From contig JAPLLL010000129.1 of assembly GCA_026387595.1 (NCBI GenBank), forward strand, positions 1 through 5,481: a stretch of 5,481 nucleotides of DNA, in the 5' to 3' direction. Each line of letters opens with the position of its first letter. Position 1 is the first letter of the stretch. This stretch comes from Candidatus Omnitrophota bacterium. Its GTDB lineage: Bacteria > Omnitrophota > Gorgyraeia > JABMQH01. A program made the position numbers and the translations under genes. A model generated the notes under the pieces. That model did no database searches, was not told where the DNA came from, and worked only from the letters and a program-made list of their open reading frames with translations. Shown here piece by piece: positions 1 through 3,181 of this stretch.

Positions 1-1
1 C

Positions 2-1120
2 CTTGAATTCGTCGCGCAGATAGAAAAGAAAGGGGTAAACCTCGAGGAATACATAAACGTTGATATTGAGCCCGACCGCAAGAAGATCATGCGCACGCTC
101 AGGCAGCTCGCCAAGCGCCTGAGAAAGACCAAGACGCAAAGCAGTTCCGTAGAGGCGCTCCTGAAATTTGACCTGACCATAAATTATGTCCAGGAGATAG
201 CCAATAAGATAAAGAACCTGTTGAACGAGCTTGAGGATGCCGAGCGCAGGGCAAAGACAAGATCCGGCGCCGAAGGCGCAGCCCTGAAGAAACGCGTAAA
301 AGAAATACGCAGGCTCTTTAAGGAGCGCCCGGATAAAATACGCGAACAGATAAAGCTGATAAAGGCTAAAGAAAACGCGTTTAACCGGCTCAAGAAAGAA
401 CTTGTAGCCGCAAATTTAAGGCTTGTAGTCAGCATAGCAAAAAAGTATACTAATAGGGGTCTTTCGTTCCTTGATCTGATACAGGAAGGCAATATCGGCC
501 TGATGAAGGCTGTGGATAAATTCGAATACCAGCGCGGCTACAAATTTTCCACTTATGCGACATGGTGGAACCGACAGGCGATAACGCGTTCAATCGCGGA
601 CCAGTCCAGGACCATAAGGATCCCGGTCCACATGACCGAGACGATAAATAAACTGATCCGCATATCGCGGGTGCTTGTCCAGGAACACGGCAGGGAGCCT
701 ACGCCGGAAGAGATAGCGCACCAGATGCGCATGCCGGTGGATAAAGTGCGCGGTATCTTAAAAATTGCGCAGGAACCGATATCGCTCCAGACGCCGATAG
801 GCGACGAAGGCGATACGCATTTCGGGGATTTCATAGAGGATAAAAAAGCGGTCTCGCCCGCTAACGCCACTGCGTACGCGATGCTGAGGGAACAGCTGGA
901 CGGCGTTCTCGGCACGCTTACCGACAGGGAGAAAAAGGTGCTGCGCCTTAGGTTCGGCATAGGGGACGGTTATCCACGCACGCTTGAAGAAGTGGGCGTG
1001 ATATTCAGGGTTACGAGAGAAAGGGTGCGCCAGATAGAGGCTAAGGCGCTAAGAAAGCTACGGCACCCGATACGCAGCAGAAAACTGCAGAATTTTTTGA
1101 CAATAGGCGGAGCAGAATAA
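2..1120 (+). CDS. rpoD: RNA polymerase primary sigma factor (sigma-70, RpoD group), 5' partial
   Basis: This is the housekeeping sigma factor, which binds core RNA polymerase and recognises -10 and -35 promoter elements. The frame is open from base 2, so the true start lies upstream; the ATG at 89 is internal. The visible 372 residues begin in a charged, coiled stretch (about residues 1-128) matching the non-conserved region before region 2. Region 2 (about 130-206) contains [41 protein letters not shown] and the TYATWW/RQAITRS promoter-melting and -10 segment. Region 3 (about 207-285) has PTPEEIA and DFIEDKK. Region 4 (about 300-362) has [13 protein letters not shown] and the helix-turn-helix [20 protein letters not shown] that reads the -35 box, then ALRKLRHP. 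One oddity is Asn at fragment residue 190, where the family nearly always has Ile (WWIRQ). The stop lies 17 nt before a tRNA, so the genes are probably co-transcribed. dnaG is the usual upstream neighbour but lies outside the window. Confidence 0.97.
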   Translation, partial: LEFVAQIEKKGVNLEEYINVDIEPDRKKIMRTLRQLAKRLRKTKTQSSSVEALLKFDLTINYVQEIANKIKNLLNELEDAERRAKTRSGAEGAALKKRVKEIRRLFKERPDKIREQIKLIKAKENAFNRLKKELVAANLRLVVSIAKKYTNRGLSFLDLIQEGNIGLMKAVDKFEYQRGYKFSTYATWWNRQAITRSIADQSRTIRIPVHMTETINKLIRISRVLVQEHGREPTPEEIAHQMRMPVDKVRGILKIAQEPISLQTPIGDEGDTHFGDFIEDKKAVSPANATAYAMLREQLDGVLGTLTDREKKVLRLRFGIGDGYPRTLEEVGVIFRVTRERVRQIEAKALRKLRHPIRSRKLQNFLTIGGAE

Positions 1121-1137
1121 TCCGAGAGAAATTTCAC

Positions 1138-1210
1138 GGGCTCGTAGCTCAATGGTTAGAGCATCTGGCTCATAACCAGGTGGTTCCAGGTTCAAGTCCT
1201 GGCGGGCCCA
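1138..1210 (+). tRNA. tRNA with CAT anticodon: tRNA-Ile2 (lysidine type) or elongator tRNA-Met
   Basis: A complete 73-nt cloverleaf can be drawn. The acceptor stem GGGCTCG/CGGGCCC has seven pairs including one T-G wobble, with discriminator A at 1210. The D stem is GCTC/GAGC, the anticodon stem TCTGG/CCAGG encloses loop CTCATAA with anticodon CAT, and the T stem CCAGG/CCTGG encloses TTCAAGT. The 3' CCA is not encoded. Base 1 pairs with base 72, so this is not an initiator tRNA. The eight-base D loop AATGGTTA, the TTCAAGT T loop and C4-G69 resemble tRNA-Ile2, whose wobble C is modified to lysidine by TilS so that it reads ATA; an elongator tRNA-Met remains possible. From memory, E. coli also has a tRNA-Ile2 gene (ileX) near rpoD, which mildly favours Ile2. 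It sits 17 nt after the rpoD stop. Confidence 0.93.
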
Positions 1211-1310
1211 TTCTACTTCGCCACTCAAATATGTGAGACTTCGGTGTGGCTTCGTAGAAATGGAATGTCTCTCCGAAGCCCTACCGTTGTTTTCGTATTG
1301 AAGGGCGAAG
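1211..1310 (+). repeat. Spacer between the tRNAs with nested inverted repeats
   Basis: The spacer is unusually self-complementary and starts exactly at the 3' end of the first tRNA. TTCTAC (1211-1216) pairs with GTAGAA (1254-1259), and inside it GCCAC (1220-1224) pairs with GTGGC (1246-1250), with a matched TTC/TTC internal loop between the two stems. CTCA (1224-1227) and TGAG (1234-1237) could form an alternative inner hairpin. Two further complementary pairs are CTTCGG (1239-1244) with CCGAAG (1273-1278), and CTTCGCC (1216-1222) with GGCGAAG (1304-1310). No T-run follows, so it is not a standard intrinsic terminator. It may be a folded processing spacer or a dispersed palindromic element; I see no coding signal in it. 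Confidence 0.5.
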
Positions 1311-1325
1311 GAGGACCAAAATTTC

Positions 1326-1398
1326 GGGCGCATAGCGCAGCTGGTAGCGCGCCACACTCACATTGTGGAGGTCATAGGTTCGAGCCCTATTGCGCCCA
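1326..1398 (+). tRNA. tRNA-Val (anticodon CAC)
   Basis: A complete 73-nt cloverleaf. The acceptor stem GGGCGCA/TGCGCCC has seven Watson-Crick pairs, with discriminator A at 1398. The D stem is GCGC/GCGC around AGCTGGTA. The anticodon stem CCACA/TGTGG encloses loop CTCACAT, giving anticodon CAC, which reads the valine codon GTG. The T stem ATAGG/CCTAT encloses TTCGAGC. CCA is not encoded and must be added by the CCA-adding enzyme. The gene ends only 9 nt before the ATG of the zinc-ribbon gene, so 3' processing of this tRNA would set the 5' end of that message. Confidence 0.96.
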
Positions 1399-1407
1399 TA
1401 GGATAAT

Positions 1408-2118
1408 ATGTCTAAAGAAGAACAGATAAAGATGCTTATTCAGCTCCAAAAACTTGACAGCAGGATATTTGCCGCCAAAAAAGAGCTGGCGAACCAGCCG
1501 CTGATCATCAGGGCACTGGAGGAAGAATTTAAAAATACAGAGGCCGGCTTGAAAAGCGTCGAAGAGGAGCAGAAGGCCCTGGCAATAAAACGTAAAGAGA
1601 GAGAATCCGACCTGCAGTCAAAAGAAGACGCCATAAAAAAGCTGCAGGCTCAGCTGTACAGCATCAAGACCAACAAAGAATACCAGGCAATGGAGCATGA
1701 GATAGCGAGCCAGAAAGCGGATGCGTCAGTTATTGAGGAGGATATATTAAGGTTCTTTGACCAGTCTGACGAATGCGCGAAGCGCGTTGCTCAGCAGAAA
1801 GAAGCCCTGGCCCAGGAACGCAAGAAATTTGACGAGCAGAAGCAGGTCGTAGATAAGAGGGCAAAAGAGATAGAGGCAAGTCTCGCTCAGGTAAATGCCC
1901 AGAGGAATGAACTGGCCCACAAGGCGGACAAAGAGTTCCTGGCAAAATACGAGAGGATACTTCATTCAAAAGACGGCATTGCAATGGTGCCGGTTGAGGG
2001 CGACGCGTGCGGCGGCTGCAACATAAACCTGCCGCCGCAGGTCATAAACGAGATCAGGATGAATGAGGACCTTATATTTTGCGGAAACTGCGCGCGCATA
2101 CTTTATATAGAAGAATAA
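1408..2118 (+). CDS. Coiled-coil C4-type zinc-ribbon protein (zf-RING_7 / CdsZ-FlgZ-like)
   Basis: A cytosolic 236-residue protein with the classic two-part layout of this family. Residues about 1-180 form a long charged helical region rich in Glu, Lys, Gln and Ala with few helix breakers, as in the antiparallel coiled coil of the family. The C-terminus is a treble-clef-like zinc ribbon with CGGC (Cys201 and Cys204) and CGNC (Cys225 and Cys228), separated by NLPPQVINEIR. Characterised relatives include Helicobacter HP0958 (FlgZ) and Chlamydia CdsZ, which act in flagellar or type III secretion assembly; most family members have no assigned role, and nothing here shows secretion genes, so I give no specific function. 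The length is normal for the family. The ATG follows a weak AGGA (1400-1403), 4 nt upstream, and the leader after tRNA-Val is just 9 nt. In many bacteria this gene lies near rpoD and rnpB, which fits the context here. Confidence 0.9.
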   Translation: MSKEEQIKMLIQLQKLDSRIFAAKKELANQPLIIRALEEEFKNTEAGLKSVEEEQKALAIKRKERESDLQSKEDAIKKLQAQLYSIKTNKEYQAMEHEIASQKADASVIEEDILRFFDQSDECAKRVAQQKEALAQERKKFDEQKQVVDKRAKEIEASLAQVNAQRNELAHKADKEFLAKYERILHSKDGIAMVPVEGDACGGCNINLPPQVINEIRMNEDLIFCGNCARILYIEE

Positions 2119-2212
2119 TGATTACAGCGATAAAAGAAACGATTACAACGATATCGCTGTAATCGTAAGTATAAATTTTACACAAAATCACCGTAATCAT
2201 TAAAATTTAATG
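2118..2212 (+). promoter_or_regulatory. GATTACA-type multi-copy repeat and dyad, candidate operator
   Basis: The gap before the RNase HI gene is built from related half-sites. GATTACAGCGATA (2120-2132) and GATTACAACGATA (2141-2153) are direct repeats differing at one base and 21 bp apart, about two helical turns. TATCGCTGTAATC (2152-2164) is the exact reverse complement of the first copy. The second copy and this inverse copy together make a near-perfect 24-bp dyad (2141-2164, centre CGATATCG). A shorter inverse copy, GTAATCAT, lies at 2193-2200 and complements ATGATTAC (2118-2125). A second dyad, CATTAAA-A-TTTAATG (2198-2212), includes the RNase HI start codon. As RNA, 2120-2132 and 2152-2164 could form a 13-bp hairpin with a 19-nt loop, but no T-run follows. 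The spacing favours a protein-binding site; this is inference. Confidence 0.5.
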
Positions 2213-2607
2213 AAAAAGATAAAGAAAATCGAGATTTTTGTAGACGGCGCATCGCGCGGCAACCCGGGCCCGTCGGGCCTCGGCGTAGTCATAAAAAACG
2301 CCGCGGATAAAAAAACCGTAAAAGAGTTTTACAAATATATAGGCACTGCGACCAATAATATCGCGGAATACAACGGAGCGCCGAGGAAGTGACGCTAAGG
2401 CTGGACAGCGAGCTTGTGGCGCAGCAGCTGAAAGGCGAATTCAGGGTAAAGGACCCTAAAATAAAACCGCTCTTTGACCAGGCGATCCACCTGATAAATG
2501 GCTTTAAAAAGTTCGAGGTCGCGCACATAAACCGCGAGCAGAACAAGGAAGCCGACAAACTGGCCAACAAGGCCATAAATTTATCAGAGCTGAATAAAAC
2601 GATTTAA
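2210..2607 (+). pseudogene. rnhA: RNase HI family gene, disrupted by an internal deletion and frameshift
   Basis: RNase HI cleaves the RNA strand of RNA-DNA hybrids using a D-E-D-D metal site. The first frame (2210-2392) encodes FVDGASRGNPGPSGLG with Asp12 and ATNNIAEYNGA with Glu53, then runs into TGA at 2390-2392. The second frame, readable from before 2380 to TAA at 2605-2607, encodes AEEVTLRLDSELVAQQL (third Asp codon at 2404), then the VKDPKIKPLF, INREQNKEADKLAN segment with the last Asp codon at 2554. Glu53 to the third Asp is 38 nt here, whereas E. coli RNase HI has 22 residues (66 nt) and other family members a few more. About 28-34 nt, most of the first alpha helix after the Glu, are therefore missing and the frame is shifted. 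A gene finder may call the second half as a separate gene from GTG 2389. No Shine-Dalgarno sequence precedes ATG 2210. Either this is a true pseudogene or an assembly or read error removed the bases. Confidence 0.85.
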
Positions 2608-2991
2608 GGCAGGTTGGGTGGCCGCCCCCGCCTTTGGCGGGGGAGGAAAGTCCGGGCTTTAAAGGGCAGCGTGGTTGCTAACGGCAACGCTTCGCTAAGG
2701 TTCAAACCTTGGCGGGGACGGAAAGTGCCACAGAAAATACACAGCCCCCCGCCTTTGGCGGGGAGCAATGGTGAAAAGGCGGTGTAAGAGACCACCGGTT
2801 CTGCTGGTGACAGCGGAGCGCATGGAAAACCCCACGTGGAGCAAGGCCAAACACGGGGAAAGGGACTGCCCGTTCCGTTATGATCCTCAGGTAGGCCGCT
2901 TGAGCCCGTCAGCAATGGCGGGCCTAGATAGATGGCCACACGCTGCGCCAGAAATGGCGCAGTGACAGAACCCGGCTTATAGATCTGCTTT
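2606..2991 (+). ncRNA. rnpB: RNase P RNA, bacterial class A
   Basis: This is the catalytic RNA that matures tRNA 5' ends, including the two tRNAs upstream. Conserved core pieces are present in order: GAGGAAAGTCCGGGC (2643-2657), CAGAAA (2731-2736), GGTGAAAAGG and GTAAGAGACCACCGG (about 2769-2800), GGAGCAAGGCCAAA (2837-2850), the tRNA-CCA-binding GGT in AGGTAGGC (2890-2892), and ACAGAACCCGGCTTATAG (2965-2982). P1 pairs AGGCAG (2607-2612) with CTGCTT (2985-2990), and P2 pairs GTGGCC (2618-2623) with GGCCAC (2934-2939). P3 is a GC-rich hairpin (2625-2643). A P16/P17-like hairpin, GGGAC-TGCCC-GTTCC, supports class A. A P19-position hairpin, CTGCGCCA-GAAA-TGGCGCAG (2943-2962), is also present. The 5' strand of P1 touches the RNase HI stop codon, so the RNA either has its promoter inside that gene or is cut from a longer transcript. 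The ends are estimated from P1 pairing. Confidence 0.96.
2626..2763 (+). repeat. Identical 17-nt GC hairpin present twice inside rnpB
   Basis: The perfect hairpin CCCCGCCTTTGGCGGGG occurs at 2626-2642, as the P3 arm, and again at 2747-2763, in the position of the variable P12 arm. Each has seven pairs and a TTT loop. P3 and P12 are normally unrelated in sequence, so exact identity is unexpected. The two arms are in variable parts of the RNA where a small palindrome could be tolerated. Confidence 0.85.
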
Positions 2992-3025
2992 AACCCCGCA
3001 TCTGAAAAGGTGCGGGGGTTTTTTT
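2992..3025 (+). terminator. Intrinsic terminator of rnpB
   Basis: CCCCGCA (2994-3000) pairs with TGCGGGG (3011-3017) around a ten-base loop. After one further G comes a run of seven T (3019-3025). It starts directly after the P1 strand of RNase P RNA and separates this transcript from the next gene. Confidence 0.93.
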
Positions 3026-3065
3026 GCTTTAAAAAGTTAAGATATAAAAAAGTTAGTAAAATAAT

Positions 3066-3093
3066 TTGCAATACCATGATTATATGCTAAACT
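3066..3093 (+). promoter_or_regulatory. Weak candidate promoter for the repeat-protein gene
   Basis: The AT-rich gap 3026-3103 lies between the rnpB terminator and the next start codon, so a promoter is expected there. The best sigma-70-like match I find is TTGCAA (3066-3071), a 16-bp spacer, and TAAACT (3088-3093) preceded by TG at 3085-3086 (extended -10). Transcription would then start around 3100, leaving almost no leader before ATG 3104, which agrees with the absence of a Shine-Dalgarno sequence but is not proof. The match is poor, and other AT-rich hexamers such as TATAAA at 3043 are possible. Confidence 0.2.
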
Positions 3094-3103
3094 TATATCT
3101 AGT

Positions 3104-3181
3104 ATGTTAACAAAAATAAAATCTAGATTAGTATCTATTATAGTAACTTGTCTGATAATCCCATCCCAATTAACCTGGGCG
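3104..3181 (+). other. Signal peptide of the repeat protein
   Basis: Residues 1-26 have a basic start (MLTKIKSR), a hydrophobic core (LVSIIVTCLII), a proline turn (PSQ) and a small-residue exit (TWA before QPD), so signal peptidase I would probably cut after Ala26. The single Cys16 lies in the middle of the hydrophobic core rather than at a lipobox, so a lipoprotein is unlikely. This clear signal also supports ATG 3104 as the true start. Confidence 0.75.

Noticed and set aside
1058..1357. 99-residue reading frame on the - strand across both tRNAs, including the phrase RQDLNLEPPGYEPDALT
   Set aside because: This is the antisense of the CAT tRNA and neighbouring spacer, a well-known type of spurious protein in databases.
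1244..1429. 61-residue frame on the + strand through tRNA-Val
   Set aside because: It overlaps the complete tRNA-Val gene and the start of the zinc-ribbon gene and has no family resemblance.
2120..2164. Inverted repeat after the zinc-ribbon gene as an intrinsic terminator
   Set aside because: The stem is AT-containing with a 19-nt loop and no following T-run; the direct-repeat spacing fits a binding site better.
2360..2410. Programmed ribosomal frameshift in the RNase HI gene
   Set aside because: There is no clear slippery heptamer, and about ten residues of the conserved helix are absent, which a frameshift would not restore.
2768..2965. 65-residue frame on the + strand
   Set aside because: It lies wholly within the conserved RNase P RNA core.
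2604..3077. 157-residue frame on the - strand
   Set aside because: It is antisense to RNase P RNA; its apparent regularity comes from RNA structure.
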